Source: Candidatus Cloacimonadota bacterium
GTDB taxonomy: Bacteria; Cloacimonadota; Cloacimonadia; Cloacimonadales; TCS61
Direction of reading: 5' to 3'
Assembly (NCBI GenBank): GCA_021736135.1
Contig: JAIPGO010000037.1
Span: forward strand, 1-35,021
DNA length: 35,021 nt
The position numbers and the translations under genes were made by a program. Below are positions 23,779 through 33,026 of this stretch, in pieces. Each line of letters begins with the position of its first letter. Position 1 is the first letter of the stretch. The notes under the pieces are model-generated. The model saw only the letters and a list, made by a program, of their open reading frames with translations, ran no database searches and had not been told where the DNA came from.

Positions 23779-25215
23779 TCATGAAATGACCCTGGCATAT
23801 TTCCATTTACCTTTACGATAAATATAGATAGCCCAGAGTGCAGAAAATATATTACTGATGAGCATGGAATACCAGAGCGCAAAATAGGGTCTTTCTCTTA
23901 AAGGGAAAGCGAATAGCTTTAAGATTGGCTGCAGAATATCATTCTGAAAAAAAGACACATTTAGCAATAATCCGGATAACAGGAATACCAGTGGCAGGCG
24001 AACCAGCCAGAGCCGCGAAATATTGATCATCATCGTAGCCTTCGTATATCCGGCGCCATTAAATACTCCCAGGAAGACGAATAAGATTCCAAAGGTCAGA
24101 GATGTGAAGCAGGTGATGCGCATTACCTGTCCGCCTAATCTTACCACCAGGGGATCGCTGATGAAAAAACTGTAGATCAAGCCGCCAAAGAAGAAAACAG
24201 TAATTCCTCCTACTGCCATAATGCCGATGGCAAATTTAAAAGCTACTTTCACGCTCTCCTGAACGCGGTTTATCTCACCAGCTCCCAGATTTTGACCTAC
24301 CACCGCAGAAAGCGCATTGGAAATCCCCATTGCCGGCATCATAAAAAGACTTTGTATCCTGTTATTCAACACGTGAGTGGAAATCACCAGCGTACCATAA
24401 GTATTTACGAATCCCTGCAATACGATGAATCCAAAAGTTGAAACAGATTGACCTATGGAAGCAGGAATGCTAATTCTTAAGATCTGAGACAGCATTTCTC
24501 TATCCGGCAACAAATCTTTGAGACGAGGCAGCAATTCCCTGTGCGAGCGAAATAGTGAAATAAGCGCCAGCACGGCAGCCAGAATGCGGGCAAATAATGT
24601 TGCCCAGGCAGCACCAACGATCTCCAGGCGCGGGAAAAAAGCAATGCCGAATATAAGCAGCGGATCAATGAGCAGATTCACTCCTACGGAAATCATCTGG
24701 ATTTTCATAGGTGTTACCGTGTCTCCCACTCCCTGATAAAAACTCTGGATGCTGATTACGATCATCATAAAAGCCTGGGCAGGAATGATGATGGCAAGGT
24801 AACTGCGGGTACTTTGAAATATCTCAGCCGGTGTTTGCAGCCAGGTAAGAATGTGATCAAGCAGTAGTAAACTACCCGTGAGAAAAATGAATACAAATCC
24901 AATTAATATAATAAAATACTGCCCGATAACGCGATGTATCATCTCCGGCTGCCGGGCACCTTTGTAACGTGCCACCAGTGAATTGCCGGATACCACAAAG
25001 CCAAAACTGAATGATTGCAAAAAGAAGATGAGAGGAAAGCTGATGCCTACTGCAGAAACAGCATCCCTGGCTCCACTGCCAAGTTTGCCCAGCCAGAAGG
25101 CATCCGTGAGGTTATAAAGGGTTTGCACCAGGTTTGATGCCATAATGGGCAAAGCAAGAATCGCCAGGTTACGGAAAAGATTTCCCTGGGTAAGATCAGT
25201 CTGGCGTGATTTCAT
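23779..25215 (-). CDS. MATE-family multidrug/cation efflux transporter
   Basis: An inner-membrane antiporter of 478 residues with about 12 hydrophobic segments in two repeats. It opens with LTQGNLFRNLAILALPIMASNLVQTLYNLTDAFWLGKLG, the standard MATE N-terminus. SFYQGVGDTVTPMKIQ and, in the second half, AVVGQNLGAGEINRVQESVK and GVFNGAGYTKATM are family signatures. It probably expels cationic or aromatic toxic compounds using Na+ or H+; the substrate is unknown. It starts 3 bases after the hslU stop, so the two are co-transcribed. Confidence 0.93.
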   Translation of the reverse strand: MKSRQTDLTQGNLFRNLAILALPIMASNLVQTLYNLTDAFWLGKLGSGARDAVSAVGISFPLIFFLQSFSFGFVVSGNSLVARYKGARQPEMIHRVIGQYFIILIGFVFIFLTGSLLLLDHILTWLQTPAEIFQSTRSYLAIIIPAQAFMMIVISIQSFYQGVGDTVTPMKIQMISVGVNLLIDPLLIFGIAFFPRLEIVGAAWATLFARILAAVLALISLFRSHRELLPRLKDLLPDREMLSQILRISIPASIGQSVSTFGFIVLQGFVNTYGTLVISTHVLNNRIQSLFMMPAMGISNALSAVVGQNLGAGEINRVQESVKVAFKFAIGIMAVGGITVFFFGGLIYSFFISDPLVVRLGGQVMRITCFTSLTFGILFVFLGVFNGAGYTKATMMINISRLWLVRLPLVFLLSGLLLNVSFFQNDILQPILKLFAFPLRERPYFALWYSMLISNIFSALWAIYIYRKGKWKYARVIS

Positions 25216-25218
25216 AGA

Positions 25219-26577
25219 TTAAAGGATATATTTAGCCAGGTCTACACTCTTGATAATTCTATCCAGTTTTTCTATAACCAGTTCCCTGGTTATATTGATC
25301 TTTTTAATTTTAGCATCAGGAATATCAAACAGAAATCCTTCCAGCAGAGCGTTCATCACAGTTTGCAGTCTTCTGGCACCAATATCCGTCATCTTTTCAT
25401 TTGCTAAAGCAGTATAATCTGCCAATGCTTCCAGAGCATCATCGTTGAAGGATAACTCCACTTTTTCAGTTTCCAGTAATGCCTTATACTGAATAGTCAG
25501 CGAATTTTTGGGCAATGTGAGGATTTTTAGAAAATCTTCCCGAGTAAGACTGTTCAATTCTTCTCTGATCGGGAACCGACCCTGCAATTCCGGGATCAGG
25601 TCAGAAGGTTTCGAGGATGAAAAAGCACCTGAGGCAATAAACAATATATGTGATGTATCAACGATGCCATGCTTGGTTGGAACATGTGAACCTTCCACGA
25701 TAGGCAGCAGATCGCGCTGTACTCCGCTACGGGAAACATCGTTCCCCATTTTATGTTCGGGAGTAGCTATCTTATCTATTTCATCAATGAAGATGATCCC
25801 GTTATTCTCCACCCGGTATTTGGCTTCTTCAATCACTTTTTCTTTATTGACCAGCTTTTCAGATTCCGTTTGATAAAAATAGTTTATAGCTTCCGGGACT
25901 TTGAATTTCTTGGGTTCTTTCTTTCCCTTGAAAGGAAGAATACCTCCGATGATGTCACCTAACTGAAAATCAATGGTTTCCAGTCCCGAATTAGAAAATG
26001 CTTCGATTTGAGAAAAAGGATTACGCTCGGGTATAATTTCTATTTCACGGTCATCCAATTTACCTTCGTCCAGCAGGTTACGGATTTTATCTTTTTGCCG
26101 CAGATAGCGTGCTTCACGTTCTTTCTTTTCTTCTTCAGTTTCATTAGGTGCTTCCGGGATCCTGGGAGTAAGCTTATCCACTACTTGCAGACGTGCCATT
26201 TCCAATGCAATTATAGCGACTTCCTCTGCCATTTCCTGGCGGACTTCATTAATGGCAATACTAAGCAGTTCGCGAACCATTGATTCCACATCGCGCCCCA
26301 CATAGCCTACTTCCGTATATTTGCTTGCTTCCACTTTAATGAACGGGGCATTTGTTAAGCGGGAAATGCGCCGGGCAATTTCAGTTTTTCCAACTCCTGT
26401 TGGTCCGATTAGAATGATATTATTCGGCATTATTTCCTTACTGAGCTCACCCTTGATCTGCTTTCTGCGCCAGCGGTTCCGCAAAGCGATGGCAACGGCC
26501 CGCTTCGCTTTATCCTGACCGACAATGTATTTATCCAGTTCCGCAACAATTTTCTTTGGCGTTAATATATCTTTCAT
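25219..26577 (-). CDS. hslU: ATP-dependent unfoldase subunit HslU
   Basis: The AAA+ ATPase of the HslUV (ClpYQ) protease. The 452-residue protein starts MKDILTPKKIVAELDKYIVGQ. It has Walker A GPTGVGKT (58-65), the pore loop GYVGRDVESMVREL, Walker B GIIFIDEIDKIA, the I-domain with its long charged insert, and the C-terminal DIGARRLQTVMNALLEG and IIKSVDLAKYIL, whose tail normally activates HslV. That ending LAKYIL resembles the usual LSRFIL, so an HslV partner is expected. HslV is not present here: SppA lies upstream and MATE downstream. GAGAGG precedes the ATG. Confidence 0.96.
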   Translation of the reverse strand: MKDILTPKKIVAELDKYIVGQDKAKRAVAIALRNRWRRKQIKGELSKEIMPNNIILIGPTGVGKTEIARRISRLTNAPFIKVEASKYTEVGYVGRDVESMVRELLSIAINEVRQEMAEEVAIIALEMARLQVVDKLTPRIPEAPNETEEEKKEREARYLRQKDKIRNLLDEGKLDDREIEIIPERNPFSQIEAFSNSGLETIDFQLGDIIGGILPFKGKKEPKKFKVPEAINYFYQTESEKLVNKEKVIEEAKYRVENNGIIFIDEIDKIATPEHKMGNDVSRSGVQRDLLPIVEGSHVPTKHGIVDTSHILFIASGAFSSSKPSDLIPELQGRFPIREELNSLTREDFLKILTLPKNSLTIQYKALLETEKVELSFNDDALEALADYTALANEKMTDIGARRLQTVMNALLEGFLFDIPDAKIKKINITRELVIEKLDRIIKSVDLAKYIL

Positions 26578-26623
26578 CTATTTACCTCTCACGCGGTAAT
26601 ATTCAATATAACTATTATGTCAA

Positions 26624-26652
26624 TAAAAAACGGGCCAATAAATGACCCGTTT
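26624..26652 (-). terminator. Intrinsic terminator after sppA
   Basis: On the minus strand AAACGGGTC pairs with GGCCCGTTT (arms 26644-26652 and 26628-26636, one mismatch) and runs straight into UUUUUUA. It closes the transcript of the five-gene operon 24 bases after the sppA stop. Confidence 0.85.
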
Positions 26653-26675
26653 CTGGTTATTAAAATCTCAATTTA

Positions 26676-29099
26676 TCATTCACTGATCTTCACTGGCATC
26701 AGCATAAGTGCTTTTTCATTTTCATAAAGCTTGTAATTGTGCCACCAATCCAGTAACGTCTGCATTTCCTGGGGTAATTCAGCGTCATACCCGCGATTGA
26801 AATACATCTCCGTATCGAAGCTAATCTCCATTTTGTTTTCGTAACCGGAAAAATCAACCAGTTCTACTTCTTCTTTAATACCGGCAAGGATCTTCATCTC
26901 TGCAACTGCGTCGTCCATGCCTCCCAGTTGATCAACCAGTCCCCTTTCCAGAGCCTGAGTTCCCGTCCACACTCTACCTTGAGCAATTTTATGCACTTCT
27001 TCTTTGGGCATTCCTCTGCCTTTGGCTACAATGGTGATAAAGTCATCGTAACTTTTGGCAATATAGTTGGTGACCTGATCAATTTGATCCTGTGACGGTC
27101 TTTTGTGGGTAACACCAAAATCAGCATGTTCCCCGATCTTTACCGTACCCCAGTTAATAAGGATTTTCTCATATAATCTCTCAAAATAAGGGAATACACC
27201 GATAACCCCGATGGAACCGGTAATGGTAGCTGGTTCGGCAATGATCTTATCTGCATTGGCAGCAATATAATACCCGCCGGATGCTGCTGCCCCGGACATG
27301 GAAGCAATTACGGGTTTTTTATTTTTTCCCTCTTTACACAGCTCAATTTCACGATTGATAACATCACTGGCGAAAGCGCTGCCGCCACCGCTATCTATAC
27401 GTAATATTATGCCTTTTACCGATTTATCTTCTCTGGCTTTCCGAATGGCTTTAGCAGTAGTCTCAGAACCTATGATCATTCCCTGCTTTCCTTTACCTTT
27501 GATGATATTGCCTACGGCATAGATCACTGCCACTTTGTCAACATCCTGTTTATGCCATTGGGTCTGCAGTTCTTCGGTATCATTTTCCTTAGTAAAGCTT
27601 TTGATCTTATATTCTTTTTTTACCAGGTCCATAAGTTCATCTTCATAAATCAGATAATCAACTAAACCTGCATCATAAGCACGACTGGCATCAAGATATG
27701 GTCCCTGGTCAATTATATCCTTAATACTGCCTTTTAATTTCTCTCTCCTGCCACTTACTATCATTGCTGTTATTTCATCATAAAGCCCCTGCAGCAGATA
27801 TTCATAAGTCTCTTTTTCCGCGTCAGTCATATGATTTTCGCTGAAACTGTTGAAAGCGGTTTTAAATTCATGACTCTGGAAGTTTATTATATCAATGCCC
27901 AGTGTATCCAGCAGGTCTTTATAGTATGGAAGGCTCACGCTCAGTCCGCGCAGATCGATGCTTCCCTGTTTGTGCACATAGATCTCATCAGCAACACCTG
28001 CTGCCAAAAAGTACTGCGAACCGCTCAGGAAGTCAGCATAGACGATAACCTTTTTACCGGATTTCTTAAAATCCTGCAGGGCTGTATAAATTTCCTGGCG
28101 TATGGCAAAAGAACAGGAGAAATTCGGATTTTTAAAGATTATGCCGGTTATATGTTTATCTTCTGTAAGTTCTTTTATTTTATCTATCACGTCTTTCGTA
28201 GTGGTTTGACCTTTACTTACCAGGGATATTGGACCGATCTTGAAGCCGCTCTTTTGTTCCTTGATCTCGCCCTTTAATTCCCAGATGTAAAATTTATCCG
28301 GAGTAACCAGTTCCTTCAAAGAATGCAGATTATCATCCGTAAGATTGATATAATGGTTTCCATGCACATATTTGTCATTATCGTTAAAGCCAAAAAGATT
28401 ACCGATCCGCAGATTAGAAAAAGACAGCGAAGTATTCAACCCTATCTGTTCCAGTTCCAGATCATAAGCAGCACTCAGATATAGCCCGTCAACGATCTCG
28501 GAACTTACCGAGATGATAGGTTTCTGCCAGTCCGCCTCTTCCCCATCTAATTGAGCATGAATGATATCTGCACTCACTGTCAGTTTTCTGCCCAGGTCTT
28601 CCCGCATTCCGAAAGGACGAATGGACATTCCGATGCGGTATTCTTTATCATCGGCACCTGTATCATTGGCTGTGGCTGCCAATGACAACATATTACTGGG
28701 ACGCCATAAAGCGCTCCAGCTTAAAAATCCGTCCTTGATATACTTATTTTTCCAGTCATATTTTGCACCCAGATAAAAATTCCTGCCGATGTCACCAACT
28801 CCTGAGGCCAGAGTATGTCTGTCATTATCCATATCTTCTCTGCCATCCCGCTGGAAAACGTAGGAAAGACCATCCATATTGAAAAACAGCGAATAAAATT
28901 TCTTCTGATTCTTTCCGTCCAGGTCTTCACCAACATAGGCAAAACCGTTACTATTGCCAAAATCCAGAGCTGCGGGATTCACCAGCGGTGACCAGAAATC
29001 ATCAGTTTCGGCAATCGGCAGATTACGCAGATTGTCCGCCTGGGCAAAAATTATTGATAGCGAAAAGGCTATCATAATGATCAAAAACAGTTTTTTCAT
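26676..29099 (-). CDS. sppA: SppA-type signal peptide peptidase fused to an N-terminal barrel-like region
   Basis: A serine protease of the long (67K) SppA class that digests residual signal peptides. The 807-residue protein has a signal peptide (1-20), then about 250 residues of alternating strands (NPAALDFGNSNGFAYVG, FYSLFFNMDGLSYVFQ, LTVSADIIHAQLDGE) resembling an outer-membrane porin of the FadL/PorV style. Two SppA domains follow. The lysine base is K413 in SHEFKTAFNSF of the first domain, and the nucleophile is S607 in SGAAASGGYYIAANADKI of the second. This split of the Ser/Lys dyad matches E. coli SppA. TGSIGVIGVFPYFE and GRVWTGTQALERGLVDQLGG are also conserved. The N-terminal addition replaces the usual membrane anchor. 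It starts 5 bases after the DUF4097 gene stop. Confidence 0.9.
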   Translation of the reverse strand: MKKLFLIIMIAFSLSIIFAQADNLRNLPIAETDDFWSPLVNPAALDFGNSNGFAYVGEDLDGKNQKKFYSLFFNMDGLSYVFQRDGREDMDNDRHTLASGVGDIGRNFYLGAKYDWKNKYIKDGFLSWSALWRPSNMLSLAATANDTGADDKEYRIGMSIRPFGMREDLGRKLTVSADIIHAQLDGEEADWQKPIISVSSEIVDGLYLSAAYDLELEQIGLNTSLSFSNLRIGNLFGFNDNDKYVHGNHYINLTDDNLHSLKELVTPDKFYIWELKGEIKEQKSGFKIGPISLVSKGQTTTKDVIDKIKELTEDKHITGIIFKNPNFSCSFAIRQEIYTALQDFKKSGKKVIVYADFLSGSQYFLAAGVADEIYVHKQGSIDLRGLSVSLPYYKDLLDTLGIDIINFQSHEFKTAFNSFSENHMTDAEKETYEYLLQGLYDEITAMIVSGRREKLKGSIKDIIDQGPYLDASRAYDAGLVDYLIYEDELMDLVKKEYKIKSFTKENDTEELQTQWHKQDVDKVAVIYAVGNIIKGKGKQGMIIGSETTAKAIRKAREDKSVKGIILRIDSGGGSAFASDVINREIELCKEGKNKKPVIASMSGAAASGGYYIAANADKIIAEPATITGSIGVIGVFPYFERLYEKILINWGTVKIGEHADFGVTHKRPSQDQIDQVTNYIAKSYDDFITIVAKGRGMPKEEVHKIAQGRVWTGTQALERGLVDQLGGMDDAVAEMKILAGIKEEVELVDFSGYENKMEISFDTEMYFNRGYDAELPQEMQTLLDWWHNYKLYENEKALMLMPVKISE

Positions 29100-29104
29100 T
29101 CTTA

Positions 29105-30655
29105 TTACTCCTTATCTGTATTCTTATAAATATCAATATTAGCATTTGAGGTTTCAATATCAAGCAACTCTCCCCCACCCTGATACTCTGCTTTCAGCCT
29201 GGTTTTGGAACTGCTGCTGATATCCAGTTCCATATCGTGCAGTTCTATTCTGCCGTTGGACGTACTTGCCTTAATGTTAAGACCCTGCTCTGCCAGGATC
29301 ACAATGACGATGGAACCATTTGATGAGAAAACTGGAGTTGTTTCTGTAATTTGATTTACTTCTACATAAATTTTGGCATTGGAGGTTTCTACTCTTTCCA
29401 GGATGTCGCAGTCCGAGATATCAATTTTTCCATTAGAAGTTTTCGCTGAGATCCTGCCTTTGACATCATCTGCAACAATTGCTCCATTGCTGGATAGTGC
29501 ATATACGTTACCTTCAATGTTCCTGACCGTAATTTTTCCATTAGAGGTGCGCAGCCCCAGACCACCCTGGTGGGCTTCCACTTCAATGCTGCCATTATTG
29601 GTTTGCAGAGAGCAGTTACCCATTGTTTCGCTTATTACAATCCTGCCATTGCTGGTTTCGATATCTTTTAAAGCAATTCCTTCCGGAAGCTCTACTTCAT
29701 ATTTTATAGAACAGCGCGAATTTGTGACCAGGGCTACACCCTTGATCAAAAAATCTTTCCCGTCCACTTCTTTTAACTCCACATTTTTCAGGTTCGCTTC
29801 TATATCACTGGAGATAGTTGTTGTGATCTTCATCTCGTTATTACTGCTTTTCTTAATAATAACCGGACCATTAAAGTTATCTATACTAAGAGTGTTTATA
29901 CCTTCACTGCTGAAGACGGAAGTTTGCACTTCCTGGTATTTATCGCCGTAAAAACTCCCTGTTTTATCGTTGACCTTATCCAGCACTTCATCAATGCTGT
30001 TACGCCAGCCGTGCTCTTTTAATACGTTTACCAACACTTCTTCCGGAGTTTCACCAATTGCTTCCATGGCAGATTTCACGGCAAATCTCACTACTCCTGC
30101 CGCTAATTTACCCCAGAATCCGGATAAATCCTCTTCCTGTAAATACTCATCCCATTCATCGGTCTTGCGCGTAAAGAAACCTTCTTTATTGATCAGCAAC
30201 TCGTCATTGCCATTGGAAACTATTAAGATGTCCCCATTATTATGCAGCGTGACTTTTAGATCATCTTTTGTCACCTGCAGAGTATCTCCGTTCATTTCCA
30301 CTTTCCCGTAATCCGGTCCCAGGTAAACTAAACCCTGCTGGTCAAAATATAAATTCCCATCCTCATAAACTATATGATAACGCTTGTTTTCCGGTAACTG
30401 CAGATTGATACTGGTTTTTTTGGGGGAAGTTATACTCAGAAAATTATCTGACTTGTTATAGATAATATCCTGGTTCTCTGCTTCCACAATGATCTCATTA
30501 CCATCATAATAACTTACTTTTTTCACTTCCACATTATCCAGTTTCAATTCCATCAGGTTCTTTTCTGCAAAGAATGACTGCTCATCCTTTTTACTGCAGG
30601 AAAAAAGAACCATTACCATCATCAGCAATATCAGTAAAAATGATCTCCTAACCAT
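29105..30655 (-). CDS. DUF4097-family lipoprotein (right-handed beta-solenoid repeats)
   Basis: A 516-residue lipoprotein. Residues 1-20 are a hydrophobic signal with lipobox LFSC, so it is anchored by Cys20 and probably periplasmic or on the outer membrane. The C-terminal half repeats the pattern TSNG-I-V with roughly 20-residue spacing (ETSNGRIVISETMGN, QTNNGSIEVEAHQGG, RTSNGKITVRNIEGN, SSNGAIVADDVKGR, KTSNGKIDIS, SSNGSIVIVI, STSNGRIELHD). This is the DUF4097/DUF2807 adhesin-like beta-helix. The N-terminal half is a second strand-rich region without a recognised family. DUF4097 genes often accompany GntR/ABC envelope operons, as here. Function is unknown; sensing or scaffolding at the envelope is possible. 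Confidence 0.85.
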   Translation of the reverse strand: MVRRSFLLILLMMVMVLFSCSKKDEQSFFAEKNLMELKLDNVEVKKVSYYDGNEIIVEAENQDIIYNKSDNFLSITSPKKTSINLQLPENKRYHIVYEDGNLYFDQQGLVYLGPDYGKVEMNGDTLQVTKDDLKVTLHNNGDILIVSNGNDELLINKEGFFTRKTDEWDEYLQEEDLSGFWGKLAAGVVRFAVKSAMEAIGETPEEVLVNVLKEHGWRNSIDEVLDKVNDKTGSFYGDKYQEVQTSVFSSEGINTLSIDNFNGPVIIKKSSNNEMKITTTISSDIEANLKNVELKEVDGKDFLIKGVALVTNSRCSIKYEVELPEGIALKDIETSNGRIVISETMGNCSLQTNNGSIEVEAHQGGLGLRTSNGKITVRNIEGNVYALSSNGAIVADDVKGRISAKTSNGKIDISDCDILERVETSNAKIYVEVNQITETTPVFSSNGSIVIVILAEQGLNIKASTSNGRIELHDMELDISSSSKTRLKAEYQGGGELLDIETSNANIDIYKNTDKE

Positions 30656-30679
30656 AATATTCTCCTATTTAATATCGAT

Positions 30680-30768
30680 TCCCGTCTCCCGTTTCCCGTT
30701 TCCCGGTTTTCGACTCACGACTCACGCTTTTCGACTCACGACTCACGTTCTTCGACTCACGCTTTTCG
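30680..30768. repeat. Low-complexity direct repeats between permease and lipoprotein genes
   Basis: The 114-base gap carries TCCCGTTTCCCGTTTCCCGG followed by imperfect repeats of TTTTCGACTCACGACTCACG (about 30717-30764). The units are short and unevenly spaced. No hairpin or gene is evident. The gap lies inside an otherwise tight operon. Confidence 0.7.
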
Positions 30769-30769
30769 C

Positions 30770-31651
30770 CTAATTGATCTCTTTCCTGGAATATACGAAA
30801 ACACCTGTAATAAAGAATAAAGCCGAAGCTGCAATCTGCAATAAGCAATGCCAGTTAAATAAGAGATTTCGCATGCTCAAAAAACTGTATAGTCCCGAAA
30901 GCGAATCAGGTTGTTCAAGATTTGTGATATGTGAGAAATTTTGCAAGGGATTTATTAATTTTATTATGTAACCGAATAAATTGAGCAGCGGGACGTCAAA
31001 ACTGAAATGGATAAATGCAAAAAGTATCTGAACTGTTACTATGACTAACAGCAGCTTCATGAATGCTTTCTCGCGGAATACGGCTGATGCCAGAAAACCT
31101 ATGCTGCCCAGGATCATAATAGAACGCATGTAGATCAGTATTGCGCTGAATAATCCCTGTAATGATGGAAAAAGGTCAAATCTGAAAATGGGAACTAGAA
31201 ATGGAATTACCAGTAATAGATTGAATAATCCTATTCCCAGCATAATTATAAAAGGCACAAATACACTTATCATATATTTGGAGCTGGCATATGTCCAGAT
31301 GCTGATGGGATGTGAACGATAAAATATTTCACACTTGCGCGAATGATCGAGGTTCAGTGCCGAACTCCCTAAGGAAATACTCGATATCAGCATTACAAAT
31401 CCCACGAAGCTGACTACTCCCATTCCAATCAGGATCCAGATATTGTTGAATATTTCTACACTTTGCTGGCTTATGTCCCCATCTAATTCAAAGGTGATAA
31501 AATTTAGATCAGTTACTCCACTCTGATGCTTGAAGATGAAAAAAGCTATTATTGCCAGAAAATCGATTATAAGAAATAACATGATTTGACTTAAAAGAGT
31601 CTTCTTGTTTATCCTTAAGTCATTCTTAAATTGTTTTATAAAATTATTCAT
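30770..31651 (-). CDS. ABC-2 type transporter permease
   Basis: A 293-residue integral membrane protein with six hydrophobic segments (for example LFLIIDFLAIIAFFIF, WILIGMGVVSFVGFVMLI, FVPFIIMLGIGLFNLLLVIPFLV, MILGSIGFLASAVF). LNLDHSRKCEIFYRSHPISIWTYASSKYM is the cytoplasmic region seen in YtrC/YtrD-like and related ABC-2 permeases. It overlaps the ATPase gene by 8 bases, so they form one transporter. The substrate is unknown; related YtrA-regulated systems respond to cell-wall stress or acetoin. Confidence 0.85.
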   Translation of the reverse strand: MNNFIKQFKNDLRINKKTLLSQIMLFLIIDFLAIIAFFIFKHQSGVTDLNFITFELDGDISQQSVEIFNNIWILIGMGVVSFVGFVMLISSISLGSSALNLDHSRKCEIFYRSHPISIWTYASSKYMISVFVPFIIMLGIGLFNLLLVIPFLVPIFRFDLFPSLQGLFSAILIYMRSIMILGSIGFLASAVFREKAFMKLLLVIVTVQILFAFIHFSFDVPLLNLFGYIIKLINPLQNFSHITNLEQPDSLSGLYSFLSMRNLLFNWHCLLQIAASALFFITGVFVYSRKEIN

Positions 31652-32495
31652 TACTGCCTCCCGTAAATGCCAGGAAAAGATCTGCCAGTCCGGGACGATT
31701 GTATTCCGCCCCTTCTATCTCGACGTCAGCCGGCAATATGCCATGATAACGCCCAAAAGTATGCGAGATCTGCCGCGCTCCTCTGCTGGTCAATTCCTCC
31801 AGCCTGTCCCCGCTGATTGATACCAGATGGTAACTGTCTTTCAAATGCTCCACGTTATCATGCAAGATTATCTTGCCTTTATCGATGAAAATTATTTCCT
31901 GTAATATCTGCTCCACTTCTTCAACCTGATGCGTGGAGATTATTATTGACTTTTCCTCTGAAAAATAATCACCAAGTATGGTATTTAAAAATTCTTTCCG
32001 GAATGCTATATCCAATCCCAGGGTCGGTTCATCAAGCAGGAGCATATCCGTATCCAGCGAAAGAGTCAGCAAAAGGTACAGCTTTGTCTTCATACCCTTA
32101 GATAATTTACCGATAGACTTATCCAGAGGCAGATCGCTTTTTGCCAGTAAAATCTCATACTGCTCCATGTTCCAGCGGGGATGTATCCCTTTCACGTATT
32201 CTATCAGTTCTTTCACTTTTAACCTGTCGTCAATATTATTAACATCAGGTATAAAAGCCACATCCTCAAATAAATGATGTTTCAATTGCCTGATATCAAC
32301 TCCCTGATATGATATTTCTCCTTGGTAATGCAGTAAGCCCAGCATCGAACGCAGCAGGGTTGACTTTCCCGCGCCATTCCGCCCCAGAAGCCCGATTATC
32401 TTACCTTTTCCAATGGATATGTCCACATCCTTCAATGCCTGAAATTTGCCGTAATACTTGTTCAGTCCCTTGATCTCATAAAGGTTATCGCTCAT
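31644..32495 (-). CDS. ABC transporter ATP-binding protein
   Basis: The ATPase partner of the adjacent permease. The 283-residue protein has Walker A GRNGAGKST (38-46), the Q-loop region FIPDVNNIDDRLKVKELIEYVKG, signature LSKGMKTKL, Walker B MLLLDEPTLGLD and the H-loop STHQVEEVEQI. The signature LSKGM in place of LSGGQ is common in YtrB/BcrA-type exporters. The last 60 residues beyond the H-loop are a C-terminal extension. It overlaps GntR by 4 bases and the permease by 8. Confidence 0.93.
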   Translation of the reverse strand: MSDNLYEIKGLNKYYGKFQALKDVDISIGKGKIIGLLGRNGAGKSTLLRSMLGLLHYQGEISYQGVDIRQLKHHLFEDVAFIPDVNNIDDRLKVKELIEYVKGIHPRWNMEQYEILLAKSDLPLDKSIGKLSKGMKTKLYLLLTLSLDTDMLLLDEPTLGLDIAFRKEFLNTILGDYFSEEKSIIISTHQVEEVEQILQEIIFIDKGKIILHDNVEHLKDSYHLVSISGDRLEELTSRGARQISHTFGRYHGILPADVEIEGAEYNRPGLADLFLAFTGGSNE

Positions 32496-32863
32496 GATTC
32501 CCCCTTATATATCCGCTTTACCAGTTCTATCAATTCGTTCTCATCAAGCCCCAGCATCCGGGCATGTTCCACAAGACGCTTCACTTCTTCCATTTCAAAC
32601 TTCTTCATACGCTGCATCCGCAGCTTCTGCAAAACTCCCACTTTTACAAACATACCGATACCTCGCTTCTTATAAATTATTTCTTCATTCAACAATTCGG
32701 AAATGGCGCTGTTCACCGTATTAGGGTTCAGCTCATATTCCCTCGCCATTTCCCGCACTGACGGGATGCGTTCGTCTTCCTGCACGGCACCGGATAGGAT
32801 CATATTCTCTATGTCTTCCTTCACCTGCAGGAACAAGGGTACATTCGGATCAAATAACCTCAT
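32492..32863 (-). CDS. GntR-family regulator, YtrA subfamily
   Basis: A 123-residue winged-helix repressor. FDPNVPLFLQVKEDIENMILSG and ERIPSVREMAREYELNPNTVNSAISELLNEEIIYKKRGIGMFV give the GntR DNA-binding domain, and there is only a short helical C-terminus (EMEEVKRLVEHARMLGLDENELIELVKRIYKG). This matches the YtrA subfamily of about 120-130 residues, which regulates its own downstream ABC transporter. An inverted repeat immediately upstream is the likely operator. It starts the operon that ends at the sppA terminator. Confidence 0.93.
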   Translation of the reverse strand: MRLFDPNVPLFLQVKEDIENMILSGAVQEDERIPSVREMAREYELNPNTVNSAISELLNEEIIYKKRGIGMFVKVGVLQKLRMQRMKKFEMEEVKRLVEHARMLGLDENELIELVKRIYKGES

Positions 32864-32874
32864 ATTTTTACCTC

Positions 32875-32902
32875 TGTCTTAGTGTCTGGGTCAACTAAGA
32901 CA
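32875..32902 (-). promoter_or_regulatory. Probable GntR operator (inverted repeat)
   Basis: TGTCTTAGT (32875-32883) and ACTAAGACA (32894-32902) are a perfect 9-bp inverted repeat with a 10-base spacer, 12 bases upstream of the GntR start. A weak promoter (TTACAA or ATTACA, then CATAAA) lies just upstream on the minus strand, so a bound repressor would block the operon. Autoregulation is inferred from position and family habit. Confidence 0.6.
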
Positions 32903-33026
32903 CTGTAGCTATTTATGTCCAGAACTTTTTTTTGTAATTTCTGTGTTGAGCGCTTGAATGCCGATTATCACTTGATTTATAGTAAAAAATATTTTTTAGC
33001 AGCATTTTCAGGCCTTGATCACAGCC

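Noticed and set aside
31605-31820. Plus-strand frame over the ABC ATPase/permease junction
   Set aside because: It is a shadow of the overlapping transporter genes on the minus strand.
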